From Hemicordylus capensis (lineage: Eukaryota > Chordata > Lepidosauria > Squamata > Cordylidae), in the NCBI RefSeq assembly GCF_027244095.1, contig NC_069671.1:4588001-4652000 (forward strand): a stretch of DNA of 64,000 bases. Direction: 5' to 3'. A program made the position numbers and the translations under genes. Positions 43,880 through 58,170 of this stretch are shown here, piece by piece. The stretch's first letter is position 1, and each line of letters begins with the position of its first letter. The notes below the pieces were generated by a model. That model searched no databases. It saw only the letters and a list, made by a program, of their open reading frames with translations, and was not told the origin of the DNA.

Positions 43880-44690
43880 GCTCATCTGCAAGGAGAGAGC
43901 GATTAGATTCTACCCACTGGTTGTGTGCAGAACCTCATTGTCTTTTGGGGAGTGTTGCGCAAAATACATTGTGAAGGAGTGTTTTAAACCAATATGGTTC
44001 CACTCCGTTTCAAAGCCCTTAGATCCAGAACGCAATGCTCCTGGTAGTGGTACAAGCGTTGCTCCTGCATTCGTCAGGCCTCAACCACCCGGCCCTCCAA
44101 CAGGGCACAGTGGTGAAGAGAGGGGCATCCTCATAACTGACACCCCCTCCTCACTGTACACCCTCCAGGTGGCAATGCCAGAAGAAGCCCACCTCCTCCC
44201 CAGCTGTTACAACAAAATGTCATGCTAGACAGAAGTTGTGTGGTTTATTGTATTAGTTTATTAACAACCTAGAAAAATAGGGTGAGTTGTGAGATGGGCT
44301 CATTTTGTACGACACTGTGGGAATTTCAGATCATCCTGCTGTAGCTGTGTGGCAGGTGGGATACAAGGTGGGGAAATCACCCCTTTCTTCCTTTATGAGA
44401 AAGTCAACAGATGCACCAAGCAATAGGAAAAGGGTCTCTGTCAAGACAGAAGGTGTCAGCCCTACGGTCTATGCATTGGAGATGGAGAGCATCAGAGACT
44501 GGGAATGTGGCTAGTCCTGTTTGAGGAGGGAGTACAGCTGCTGTTCCTCCTAAAACTGAACGCCTGACTTGGGAAGAGGAAACTTTCTGCCCCCAATCCT
44601 CTGCTCCTCCCAGCCACATACAGATCCCACACTTGGAATGTTGTATTTTAGATTTCAAAAATGTTGTCACTGAAGCTATGGGTCACTGTC
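43880..44690. other. No gene recognised
   Basis: Apparently unique intergenic DNA upstream of the TMEM17-like gene. No convincing exon, RNA gene or repeat seen. Confidence 0.45.
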
Positions 44691-45779
44691 CATGGGGGTA
44701 ACAACAACAACAACAAATATTTATATACCGCTTTTCAACAAACGTTTCCAAAATGGTTTAGATAGAAAAATAAAAAATTAATAAGATGGCTCCCTGTCCC
44801 CAAAGGGCTCACAATCTTAAAAAAAAAAAACCAAAAAAACCCCAAACACCATAGACAGACACCAGTAACGGTAACTGGAAGGTAGGACTTCTGATTTTCT
44901 CTGAGTCAGGGGTTCTCAAACGTGGCTCCCAGGATGTTGGACTACAACTCCCATCACCACCTGTGGCATTTGGGGACCCAAGTTTAAGAAACACCACCCT
45001 AAATCATTCCCTGCAGTGGCCAGGTGGGGGAAAAAACCATGTCCAGTAAATCTTAAAGCCTGGGAAACGCAAAGTCAGGACCACTTCCGGGGAATTTCAT
45101 GATCAGAACTCTTGGCATCTTTCCCCCAACCAGCCATGCACTGGGGAAGAGTGATTGGATTGGGACCAGTCCCGTTAACTGAGCAAAGAGGTACCTTTTA
45201 AAAGTGGCGATTCTCTTAATTTAGCAGGGGGAGAGCACCTGGCCCTATCCATCCCCAGCACACCATCCCAGACATTTTATTTATTTATATCTACGTAAAC
45301 CACTTTGGGAACTTCTGTTGAAAAGTGGTATATAAATATTTGTCGTGTTGGTATTCATTTATCGAGGCCTCGATCCACCACCACCCTGAATGAAGCTGCA
45401 ATTCGCTGGGGAAGGGGCACCATTGAATTTTGCCCTCCGTGGTTAATAAGCAGGTTATTCAAGTCAGGGAATCAGCATGGAGGGCAAAGGATATGTCCCC
45501 TCCCCTGCACTGGGGTCCCAATCGAAACCATCCCGTCTCACAACTGGAATTATGCATATTGGACAGATCGACATCAATCTTCGTGGGCACAATTCATACT
45601 GCTTTGGCTGGTCACAGAAGAGATGAAAAGCCCCAATGCTCCTCACACCAAAAGGTGTTTCGCCGCCCCTCTGGCCTGGGAAATCTCAACAGGTCCTGCC
45701 CGCAGCTTTTCAAGCAGGTCTCTGCCACTGTCAAGGCAACAAACGTGGGTCTTGCTTCGTTTTTTAAATGAAAGTCAGA

Positions 45780-46560
45780 ATGATCAAGCAGCGCGTTCAG
45801 TGCCGCTTCTACACGTCCCCCAGTCCGGGTTCTGCGCATGCGCATTGAAGCGTCACGCCGGCCCCTTCTCCACCCAGCCCTGATCCTCTCCATCCCCAGC
45901 TGCTCTGAGGCGCCCTCCAGGACCGCTGTGACGACTGGCCCACGTGATGGGAGCAGGCATGGCCACATTCACTGCTGCTTCACGGGGGGCGGGGAGCATG
46001 CGGGCACGTGACTCGGACTGCGAGGGGGCTGTGGCAGGCGTGGAGTGCAGAGGCGGAGAACTCAGACTGTGGTTGGCGAGGGGCCGCAAGCAGAAACGCG
46101 GCTCACGGCAACCCATAGAGAGGTTGCCCTGGGAGGAACACGTAGTCTTTGTGGTCGATTTCCGGAAACAGCTCTTGACACGGATCCAAAGAAAGTGCAA
46201 ATGACCCGCTTCCCCTCTTCTCCTTCTGGTCCTGCTCCGTTCGTGGGGGAGCAAGCCAGAAGTCCATGGCCCGCTTGGCCCCAGGAGGCCAACCAGCTCC
46301 AAAGGGACCCCTTCCCCTCTGGTGGCTCCACAGGACGTTCGAAGACACGCCATGGCCAGTAAAGTGCAGGTTGCTTTGGGCACGGAGGCACCCAAGGTGA
46401 GGCTCCTGGGGGTGCAGGTTGGGGGAGAACAGCCGGCGGGGGGGGAGAGAAGTAGGGGACGAAGCTGATGCTGAAGTGGTCAGAGTCACCGATGGGCGTG
46501 CGGCAAGCATCTCCCCTCTGGCTGATGCAGAGTCTGTAGAAAGCCAGCCATTCCCATGGG
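45780..46560. other. GC-rich block at the AIFM3 3' end
   Basis: CpG-containing, GC-rich DNA directly downstream of the AIFM3 stop. It probably includes the 3' UTR. Several overlapping open frames on both strands reflect base composition; none resembles a protein I know. Confidence 0.5.
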
Positions 46561-46563
46561 CTG

Positions 46564-46825
46564 TTAGGAGCCCTTCCCACTTAGCCAGGACATGTCTCCA
46601 GTTCTGCAGGAAAGACGAAATGCAGCTTCAGTGGGGGAACATTTCCTTCACTTTTACCCAACATAATTAATCTTAGGCTGGAGATTAATTATGTCTATTA
46701 TTGATTATTATTATCATCATCATCAATATTATTAGTGACTAATAATAATGATGATATTAATTAACTGATATTAATAGCAATAATTATTACAATTAATCAT
46801 TAATGGTTATTAATTATTAATGGCA

Positions 46826-46871
<46 letters not shown>

Positions 46872-49800
46872 ATAGTTATTAATATTTATTATTTGTTGAG
46901 CCTCAACAAATAAGTGGACTTTTTAAAAGTGCATTGGAAGTACAAAACAGTCGTTCACTGGCGGCAGCGGTGGGGGGGGTGAGGAATATGACCCTCATAC
47001 CAGCCCCCTTCGGTTCTCCCGTTGTCCCGCCAGGGCTGAAGGGAGTACAGAAAATCTGAAGAGCGACAGTGGAGCAACGAGGCACCCAGGGGCGGCCCTG
47101 CATGAGGTCAGGTGAGGCTTTTGCCTCAGGCGTCAGGTTATTGGGGCACCAGCAGGCTGGCAAGATGTCCCCCCAGCTGGCAAGGTCAGAGCATCTCTTT
47201 GGGATTTTCAGGGAGAGAAGAGGAGGCTGTTGCCGGCTCCTCACTCCACTTCCAAAGCTTGCAAGAGCCAGTTCAGAAAGGGGGCTGGCTCCCACCAGGG
47301 ATGTGGGGCAAGGCGGCATTTGCTGCCTCACCTCCGCTGCCACCTCCTCGATGTACATTCTCAGAGGCTCTCTCCAGCCAATCTCAGCAATCCTAAAAGC
47401 CATTGCCAAATGCAGCCAAGCATAGGGCAGATGCAGGGGCATATCTAGGGTGGGGCAGGCAGGGCATGTGCCCCGGGCGCCACTTGAAGGGGGTGCCATT
47501 TCTTAAAATTAATTTAAAAAAAAAAGCCTGCCAAAAACAAAATGGCCACCGTGCATGCTCAAATGGCCTCTGTGAGGCCCTAGGCCATACCAGGCCTCAC
47601 AGAGGCCACTTGAGCATGCATGGTGGCCATTTTGTTTTCAGCTGCCATTTTAAAAAAAAAATTAAAAAATGGCCACTGCACATGCTCAAATGGTCCCTGT
47701 GAGGCCCTTGAGGCCAGCAGGGGGGAGGGGGGACCTTTTCAGACCCCCAGCCACGGCCTTTAGGAAGCCCCCCGAAGGGGCTACAGGTAATTATTTTTAA
47801 AATTAATATAATATAAGTCACTGTACACATATTCAGATATGTGACTTGTATGTGACCTTCAGACTTGTATTTTTCAGCTGATTATGGTAAAGTTATCTGA
47901 AAGATGGGTGTCAGATGTTTGGACAGGGGGCACAATTTCAATGCTTGCCCTAGGCGTTATTTTCCCTAGATACGCCTCTGGGCAGATGAAGTCGCCCGAT
48001 TTGGGTTCTCTTTTCCTGTGTGATCGACAGCCTGGAGAACGGAGCAGAATGGAGAACGCAAGACAGGACTACAAGCTGCACTGGTGAGTTCTTGGGGGTG
48101 GGTGGGGGGCAGCCTGGCTGGCCACTGCTGGAAGCCAGAAGTTAAAACTAGAAAGATGTGCTGGTCCAAACCAGCAGGCCCCTTCTTATGTTCTGGACCA
48201 CACATTTTGGCAAGCCTTGGTAGCCGGCCAAAATTAACCCCTGCTAACTTGGCAGAGAGGCACCTTTTAACATGGTGATTCTCTTTATTGAGCAGGGGGA
48301 GAGTAACAGGCCCCCTTCACCCCCAGCACAGCATCTCTCCAATGACTGTTGCTGGGGTCTGTCTTATGTTTCTTTTTAGATTGTGAGCCCTTTGGGGACA
48401 GGGATTCATCTTCTTAGTTATTTATTATTTCTCTGTATAAACCGCCCTGAGCATTTTTGGAAAGGTGGTATAGAAATTGAATAATTAAATTAAATTAAAT
48501 TAAATTATTGTTGGCTGCCAGAGTGGGATGGAGTCTTGTCTCAGACATCATGTTGTGCTTCAGAGGTGACCCGTGTGCTGGCGCTGTACTTGCATTTTAT
48601 TGAATAAAAAACAAACAAACAAACTCCAACCCCAAACAACAGATCTGAAGAGGTACGGGGCTGCATCTCTGTAGCAGAGCATCTGCTTTGTGTGCAGAAG
48701 GCCCCCATTTCAGTCCCTGGAAATGATTCCCAGGTGGGAGAGATCCGTGCCTGAAACCTTGAAGAGTTGCTGCCAGTCAATGCAGACAGTACTGACTTGA
48801 TAGCCTGACAGTCTGACTCAGTAGGCAACAGCTTCCCATTTATGTATTTATTTTGTTTCTTTCTATGCTGCCTCACATATGCATCTCTGAGTGGTTTGCA
48901 TATGTCCCTAAACTGGGGGTTGGGCCACTGCTCACTGGAAGAGCATCTGCACAATTGCATGCAGAAGGCCCCAGGTTCAATCCTTGGCAGCATCTTCAGG
49001 CAGGGCTGGAAAAGACTCCTGCACAAAACTGTGGAGAAGCCGCTGCCAGTCTGTGTAGACCACAATGAGCTAGATGGGACCATGGTCTGACTCAGTATAA
49101 GGCCACTCCCTATGTTCCTAAGAGAAACCCGGAAATAGACTGCAACAGGTTCTTAATGTTGTCATCTGGATCCTCAGTAGAATGTGAGTGAACCAAGGAT
49201 CGTGGAAACAGCCAGTGCAGAAGCAACCAGAGTGAGGGGGAGAGGAAGAACAAACCAACACAGGCTACCCTCCGTTCTCGGCAACCTGGAGGTGACTTAC
49301 GGCAGATTCTCACGATCGCCCCTAAGTAAGTACACAGTAAGCAGGAGAGAGTCAGAGGTTTCTGAGAAGCATGTGCTCCCAGCAGGCATACCATCCAAAC
49401 CCGCCATCTTTCCCAGTTACTGACTTCCCCCCAAGATCTTCAGGTAGGACTCTTCCGGATTCCAGGAGCCTCCGGTTGCCTCCTGCTCACTGGCGGATTA
49501 ACGCAGAGGCAGAGGAGGCATCTGCCTATGGCGGCAAAATTTGAGGGGTGACCGCTCCTCAAATTTTGCCGTGCCTCTGTCGGAGGCAGCAGGGAGCGAG
49601 AGGAAAGTCCCGTTCCTCCTGCCTCCTTCATTTCCTTGGGCGGTCTTTTTCGCAATTAACTTTCCCTTAACCACCCGGTCACACCCCCTCCCAATCCCCG
49701 CAACAGCAACATCATGCATTTGTTTTTCAGTGGAGGGGGATTTTCCTCTTGCCCCGTTCCCCGCAGCTATTGCTGCAGCCACGGCTTTGAAATAAAATGA

Positions 49801-52800
49801 AGGAGGCAGGAGCAAGATTTTCCTCTTGCTCCCTCCCCCAGTACTTTTTTAAAAGGGCGGCAAAAGCATTTTAGCCTAGAGGCGGCAAAAAAGTTAATCC
49901 GCCCCTGCTCCTTCTTTGTACTTCCGGGCATTCATGAGAAGCCGGCCTTACCCTCCAAAGCCAACCAGGTGAGTGGCTGTTTAAACACCTGCCTCTGCAC
50001 ACCTGAGACAAGGCCTGCCAATTCCCAGGCCTCTTTCCGCACAAATGCACCTCAGACACACCCCTCAAAGATGAATGCACAGAGTTCAAGGGTTGCCACT
50101 TTCTCAGCAAGCTCAGGCCAGCGACTAGAATATACGTACTTGCCAAAACGGATGAAGAGCCTTAAATTGCAGCAATAAAGAGAGTGGAAAAGGAGGGGGA
50201 AGAGATTAGAGAGAGAAAAGAGAATCAGTATTTTCTACCCACTGGGTGGTTCTGCCACCAGCAACTAGCTTCGGCACCACTACAGTCTTTCCTCGGTGCT
50301 TAGAAGAAACCGCATCCCCCTGGCTTCTGAGATTTCAACAGGCATCGGCCCTATGCCGTCACACATTTCTTTGCAACCGTAAGGGCTTGGTTTAGGAAAA
50401 AGGAAAGGAAGCTGAAGTTATCAGGATTGTCTCCCAAGTACTGAGCCAAAACATAGCAAGGTTCCACGGCCTCTAGGGATGGCACAACTTAATTTGAAAA
50501 AATTAATTGCTCTTTTTTGTTTGTTGCAAAATTGATTCAGGTAATCCCTGGCCATGGGAAGGGATGATATAAAGCACGACCATCAAGAGGGCACTAAGAT
50601 AGTCCCCCACTGACCACTGGAAATCCAGCCTCCCCAGCTTCATGGTGGCCTCCAAAAATGGCTGCCACGATGGAGGACAGGCCCAGAACAGGCCAAAGAC
50701 TGCCCAAACTGGGCAATTTGGGGCTGTAATGGAGGCCATCGGGGAGAAGCCTCTGGAGACCCCTCCGTAGTCATGCCCCCCAGAGGGGGGTAAGTTGATT
50801 TAAAAAAACTTTTAAACTTAGAACCCTCCAAACAGGTTGCGGGGGTCGGCTGGTTTCAGCTCGATATCGAGTCATCGAACCGAACCAGTTTGATGTCGAA
50901 CCGGTTCAATTCCGAATTAGCAGTTGATCGGCAGTCCATCCATTTTGCAAACAGAAAAGGGGCAAGGCAAGCTGAAATGAGGGTCTACTTACTCCACATC
51001 TCGCTTCCTGATCACTCTCCCAGCCCCCATGACGTCTGCGACTTTGGAGACGATAGGGTCGTAGTTCATACTCGCCACAGCGACCACCTCTTCGTTTCTG
51101 AAATGAAAGAGCACAGGAGGCAGTCGAGGCCACGGAGAAGGGATGGCTCTCACAGGGCAACCAGTTGAAGAGTCCCCGCTAACTGAGCAAAGAGGCACCC
51201 TTGTAAAGTGGTGGTTTTCTGTATAGAGCATGGGGAGAGCAACCGGCCTTCTCCATCCCCAGCACAGCATCCCTCCAGTGGCTGTTGCTGGTGTCTATCT
51301 GATGTTTCTTTTGAGATTGCGAGCCCTTTGGGGACGAGGGAGCCAACTTTATTTATTTATTTATATCAGTGTAAACCGCTTTGGGGGTGTTGGTTGAAAA
51401 GTGGTATATAAATATTCGTAGTTGTAGGAGAACCCAGCAGAACTCGGAGCATCCTTTTCCTCTTTGTGCCTATGGAGATGCTGTCTCACTCTGTAGTGCT
51501 CAGTTCTTGTGAGAGACAGACCACATGCCTCCCACTGGTTCCTACCCATACATGTCTTTCCTAGGGCAAATATTATTTATTTATTATTTATTTACATATA
51601 TAGCACAAATAGTACATAGGCAGCATTCCTGGAGCAAAACGGCTGATCAGGAAACACTCTCCCTGTGTTCAGTCCAAACCTACCTTTTGCAGGGATCGTG
51701 GTTCTGCAAGCTTGAAGCAGAAGTCAATCAGTGCATGGTGCTGATTGGCTGTTTCCCAGTGATGTCATAGGACGTTGCCTTATACTGAGTCGGATCACTG
51801 GTCCATCTAGCTCAGTATTGTCTACCCAGACTAGTAGCGGCTTCTCCAAACTTGCAGGAAAGAGTCTCTCTCAGCCCTAATTTGGAGAGGCTGCCAGGGA
51901 AGGAACTTGGAATCTTCTGATCTTCCCAGAGCGGTTCCATCCCCTAAGGAGATTATCTTACAGTTCTCACATGTAGTCTCCCATCCAAATGCTAACCAGG
52001 GTGGACCTTGCTTAGCAAATGAAACAATTTGTGCTTGCTACCACAAGACCAGCTCTCTTCCCCGGCTAAGAACCCTGCTCTTTCTTTCTTTCTTTTAATT
52101 AAAAGCTGACATTTCAGCTTGTGGAATGTTCCCATTTTAAAACTCAAAAGTCCATTTTTCAGGACACTTATTTTGCTCTCTCCAAAAGCAGAACCCTCTG
52201 CCCTTTTTTCTTTTCTTTTCTTTTTTCTTTTCTTTTCTTTTTCTTTTCTTTTCTTTTTTTGCAGCGGGGTGCTAAATCTGTATGGCGGCTGTTCCCAATG
52301 CTATGTCTTTCTCTGAAGCCCTTAAATCCAATAGAATCTTAAATCCAACAGAATAGAGAGGAGAGCTGGTCTGGTGGTCGCAAGCATGACTTGTCCCCTT
52401 AGCTAAGCAGGGTCCACCCTGGTTGCATATGAATGGGAGACTTGATGTGTGAGCACTTTAAGATATTCCCCTTAGGGGATGGAGCCGCTCTGGAAAGAGC
52501 AGAAGGTTCCAAGTTCCCTCCCTGGGATCTCCAAGATAGGGCTGAGAGAGACTCCTGCCTGCAACCTTGGAGAAGCCGCTGCCAGTCTGTGAAGACAATA
52601 CTGAGCTAGATAGACCCGTGGTCTGACTCAGTATATGGCAGCTTCCTGTGTTCCTAACTGCATTGTGTGCGGAGCAGAGGGACATTCCTGCTGTCATGGC
52701 AAAAGCACAAGAATGCTTTTGCACCAGTATTGCACTAGAATAACCCACCCTCCAAAAAAACAAACAAACCTGAAATGTAAAAAGAAATTCGGCTAACATA

Positions 52801-55800
52801 TTGCACAATGCTCTGCCAGTCCTTGTAGAGGGGCATTTGTTTAAAGCTCTGTGAATTTCTGGTTCATATATTAAAAAATAAATACTGTTATTGTTTTAAC
52901 TGTTTAATAGTTTTATATTGTTCTAAATGTTTTGTAAACCGCCTGGGGGTTGTTTGAGTGAAAGGAGGTGTATAAAAATCTAACAATAAATAAATAAATA
53001 AACTAACAATACATTTTGCACAGTTGTGCAAGCACGTGCTCTTTGTGCAAACACCGTTGCACAATAGTACTACCCCAATTTCCCACTGGAAATTGGAACG
53101 GGTCTTGCATATGAGCCCAAGTAACTGCATAAAGGCTGCTGTTGCCTTGCTTTCAAAAAATGGGGGACGGGGAGGACCAAAGGCCCCTTAAAATGGGTGA
53201 CTCAGCAAAAATCACAGTTAATCACAGCAAAAGCTGCAAAGTTCAAATGAGGTCGTCAGTTTCACACACCCCGTCCCAAATAGGGAGGAGAGAATAATCA
53301 GCTGGGCTGCAAAATCCCACAAGCAAGCCTTCCTGTTTGAACTGAGCTGCCCAATTTCACACCAAATCTCCCAAGCCAGCAATCAAAAGCAACAAAAGTT
53401 GGATGTACCTATTTCTCTGGGCATTGTTGCCTCCTAAATTAATCACTTCCTGAAACAATTTCCTCTCCCAGGATGTTTCCCTTTAATGACTTGGCTGCAA
53501 TCCTCCGCACACTTTCCTGAGAGTAAATGCCACTGAACTTAGTGGGATTGACTTATGAGTAACAGGCATCTATCCTCCCGTTGAGAGTACCATTGTTGGC
53601 TTTTTATTTTTCCGGTTGGGAAATTGGGCAGCTCAGAAATTGGGAAATGGCTTATAATTGGGTTGCTACTTGTCAGAGCAGGTTAAAAGTAGAAACAGAG
53701 AATGTCCCATCACCAGTGGATGGTCCACCAACTGAAACAGAGGAGAGAGGCGGGCAGAGGGCAACATCTCTCTAGACACATTTTTTCCAGATTCTACCAG
53801 TGGTGGAAGAGAAAAGACAGCACCCTTACTTCCAAAAGTACTCAACCAGAGAATTAATGAGCAGAGTTGCCCTCTCAATAACATTCAACCCACACTGGTC
53901 CCGAAGCACAGGAGTTGGAGTGTGTAATGTGCTACTCTGGACTATCTTAAGCTAGCCACAGAGCATGCAAGCTTTTTGAGTAGAGATAAGAACGAAATGA
54001 ATTTTTCAATTCGTTTTGAATTCGAATCGAATTCCAAAAATGTGTTTTGAATCAGAATCAGCAGCAGCAGCAGTAGCAGCAGCACTTACATTTATATACC
54101 GCTCTATAGCCGGAGCTCTCTAAGCGGTTTACAATGATTTAGCATATTGCCCCCAACATTCTGGGTACTCATTTTACCGACCTCGGAAGGATGGAAGGCT
54201 GAGTCAACCTTGAGCCCCTGGTCAGGATCGAACTTGTAACCTTCTGGTTACAGGGCGGCAGTTTTACCACTGCGCCACCAGGGGCTCTTTCAGATTTCAA
54301 TTCGGTCCAAAAATTTGATTTGACTCTGTTTTGGCACATTTTCAACCAATCAGGGGGCCTGAATGGTTTTTTAAAGATCCCAAACGGCTCTTGAATAGAA
54401 TTTGAATCAAATTTCAAACATTTGTTTCCAATTCGAATAAAATTGCCCTTTTAATGTGTGATTTGATTATAATTCGAATCATCCAGATTCGAGTTGAATC
54501 AATTTGCACATCCCTATTTTTGAGTTTCGAAGGGCTCTTCATCAGGCTGAACCAAAAGGGAGCACAAATGTCAGCTAGACAAGGGACAGAAAAACACTTG
54601 ATACTGCTGAGAACAATATTTAAAAAGCAAAGTGGTGCCAACTATTTGGCAAGTCACTTGGAACCAGCTTTGTCTGTATACACTCTCCTGAAAATGTGCT
54701 GCTTTTCAGTCCTGGAGAGCACAGAAGCTTGCATACTCCAAGATGGGTCCAAAAGAAAGATAAATAATTTGACCGAGTTTGCATCCAAGATCTAGTGAGG
54801 AGGACACAGTGAGGAATCCAGAGGGAATCCCTTCACTCAGCACCTCTGGTGAGAAAAGGAGAAACCCAAAAGTCCCAGTTTGAAAGAACAGGACCCCAAT
54901 TAGTCCTCATTGGCCTACATGGTTCAAAGTTACCTCCAGGATTCTATGCAGGGTATCACCTGACTGTATAATGACCATCTCTTGGGTGCCCTCCTAAACA
55001 GCAGGAAAACACACAGTCTCAGCACTCACCTGGGCACACACCCCCAGCCTGTTATGATCGATCACAGGGTTTCCTAAGCTTGGGTTCCCCGGCGTTATTG
55101 GACTACAGTTGTGGCAGAGGATGATGGGAGTTGTAGTCAACAACATCTGGAGACCCAACCAAGCTTGGGAACCTCTAATCTAACAAACTGGCTTTTAGAC
55201 TTTCCAGACGAATTCATCTGCCAAGGAGATCCAGATGCATTGCACAAGATTCTGAGACATGCTTGAAGGTGCACGCACTGCTTTGCAGGCCCAGCCAGCC
55301 TGGCCTCCCTCCTTGACCTGTGTATACTGGGATCATGCCCAGGGCACACCCCTTTGCTGCTGCTACTGCAAATTGTGGGAGAAACGGCCATGTGTGAGAA
55401 GACAACCTGAAGGAGCACTGAGCCCACGCCCCACACCTTCCCTCTTCATCTCCCATGCCCTGCTACAAGGGAGGAACCCTGGTTTGCCAAACCACAGCTC
55501 TGCATGCTGTGCAAGCTTGCAAGCCGTGGCTTAGCTATAGTTTTCAAACCAGGGTCTGAAATGGAGAGCACATCCTGGATTGTAGGCATGGCGGCCCTTT
55601 CATGAGGCAGGGTGAGGCAGCAGCCTCAGGTGGCGGATTGTTGAGAAGGTGGCAGGGTGGTAAAATGCCCCCCTTCCACCCCCACCATCCAAGCAGCTCA
55701 ATCTGACCCTTGTGAGCTTTGCAAGGATCTCCTCTTCCTCACACTCCTGCAAAATGTGCCAGAAGCACGAGAAGAGAAGAGGAGGCTGCAGGCAACCTCA

Positions 55801-56453
55801 CCCCTCGGCAGCAGGCAAGTGTCAGTTGTGAAGTGGGGCTGGCCCCCACCTGGGGCATGGGGCGAGGCTGCATTTGGCACCCTGCCTCAGGCACTGAAAT
55901 CACTTGGCAGTTGTGACCTACGGCCTACACTTGTTGGTGAGCTACAGCCAAGTCACCACCAGAGCCAGCGTGGTATAGTGGCTAGAGTGCTGGACTAGGA
56001 CCGGGGAGACCTGAGTTCAAATCCCCATTCAGCCATGAGACTTGCTGGGTGACTCTGGGCCAGTCACTTCTCTCTCCGCCTAACCTACTTCACAGGGTTG
56101 TTGTGAGGAGAAACCGAAGTATGTAGTACACTCTGGGCTCCTTGGAGGAAGAGTGGGATGTAAAATGTAAAATTAAAAATGTAAAATTAAATTTCCAGGT
56201 TTGGGTGACTTGCAGAGCTGTGATAGTACGGTGTAGCCGCTTACAGAGTGTCCTACAGATCCCAGTGGTCTGTGCAGCAGAGACAGGAAGTGGCAGCACA
56301 AACAGAGACTGGTAGGGAACAAAAGGCTTAGTAAATAAGTTAAATTATGTTAAGATTGTGAGCCCTTTGGGGACAGGGATCCATCTTATTTATTTATTAT
56401 TTCTCTATGTAAACCGCCCTGAGCCATTTTTGGAAGGGTGTTATAGAAATCGA

Positions 56454-56507
<54 letters not shown>

Positions 56508-58107
56508 GACTGTAATAGAACTTGCAACTCTGGAGCTATTTGTTAACTTAAACAAGAGCGTACGCAACAGTAACAACGAGGGATTCTGCTGTCACAGCTC
56601 TTCTCCCAACGTGCAGAGGGAAGTGGAGGGCAAGGTGAAGGGGATGCATTAGGGCTCATTAGCAGTTCCATAAATCATAGATTGTCTGAACCAGGCCACA
56701 GCAAACTCCGAACTGGTCCGGCTTGAGGGCTTGACCTCGAGCCGAACCCCCCGCCTCGGGCTAGCTCAGGGCCGGTTCAGGGGTTCTAGAGTTGTTGTTT
56801 TTATAATTAACTTACTGCCAGGTTCGGATCGCCCTCGAACCGAACCCCCTGGGCCAGCTCAGGGCTGGTTCAGGGATTCTAGGGTTAAAAATTATTTTAA
56901 ATTACTGCCAAGTTCAGCAGCCACCTCAGGGGTTGCTGCCATGGCTACAGGGAGCTCACAGGCTGTTCACCCTCCCCCCCCACTGGCCTTCTCCCAGTGT
57001 CTGAAGGGCCATTTTGGCCCACTTTTTGACCATTTCAGCCCTTTGATTATGGCAGCAGTCATTCTGGAGGCCACCACACATGCACCCTGGCCATTTGCAT
57101 GGCTGGGTCATGATCATTTTCTTAAAAAACAACTCTAGAACCCACGAACCAGCTCGAATTTGAGCCAAGGCAGTCCCCTTTGTATGGGATGACAAAACCG
57201 AAAATGCTTTGTTCGGTTCGAGTCCAGTTTGGCCTCAAACCGAACTGGGCGAACCAGTTTTATGCACACTCCTATATGTAGGTCTTAGACATTCACACAA
57301 TGCTTTGGATCTCCATGCAGGTGTGAATCATCATTGTGCATGCATGTTTTGAATTTTTTTTTTTAATGCAGCAATTGGATGCTCAAGCACATGGTACATT
57401 TATTCCCTGGCTAAAAGCCACATCAAATTCCCCAGAGGAAGGCACATCTTCCACAGGCATTGACCATGCATTTTAAAGTCACAGTCCTAAGGGCTAGAAA
57501 CTTGATTTCTGGGTTCACTAAAGCGGATGTTTTGAAGATTCCAGTTTCAGCTACCTGTAGTAATCCATGTGTTTTTGTGCAAGGCAGTCACAGAATCATA
57601 GGGTACCACTCACCACCCTGCTTTGGAGTCCAGCAAACAGGGAAAGTCCTTTTTAAAATGCTTGCTATAGGAATGTGCAGAACGTATCGAGCTCGAAACG
57701 TTCCGACTTGATACGGGCCGTTCCGAGTGTCCCCAGTGCCATTTTGGACTCCCAGCGAGGGGCAGCAGGAAGTAACTTTAAAAATCATTACCTGGTTGCC
57801 ACTCACACCTGCAAGCCCAGCAAGCAACGACACCCCACCCGGCATCTCACGCCGGCATCTGCGCATGCACAGGGGCCATTTGGAGGATCTTATGTTTCTT
57901 TATCTTATTATCTTATAAACCATTTGGAGGATCTTTGGAGGCCATTTGGAGGATCTTATGTTTCTTTATCTTATTATCTTATAAACCATTTGGAGGATCT
58001 TTGGAGGCCATTTGGAGGATCTTATGTTTCTTTATCTTATTATCTTATAAACATAAGAATCTTATGTTTCTTTTAGATTGTGAGCTCTTTGGGGACAGGG
58101 ATCCATC

Positions 58108-58170
<63 letters not shown>

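Noticed and set aside
42775-46560. SLC7A4, a human neighbour of P2RX6
   Set aside because: No cationic amino-acid transporter frame or exon was seen in the window.
45853-46580. Overlapping 130-180-residue frames on both strands
   Set aside because: Open in several frames at once because of GC content; no splice or domain support.
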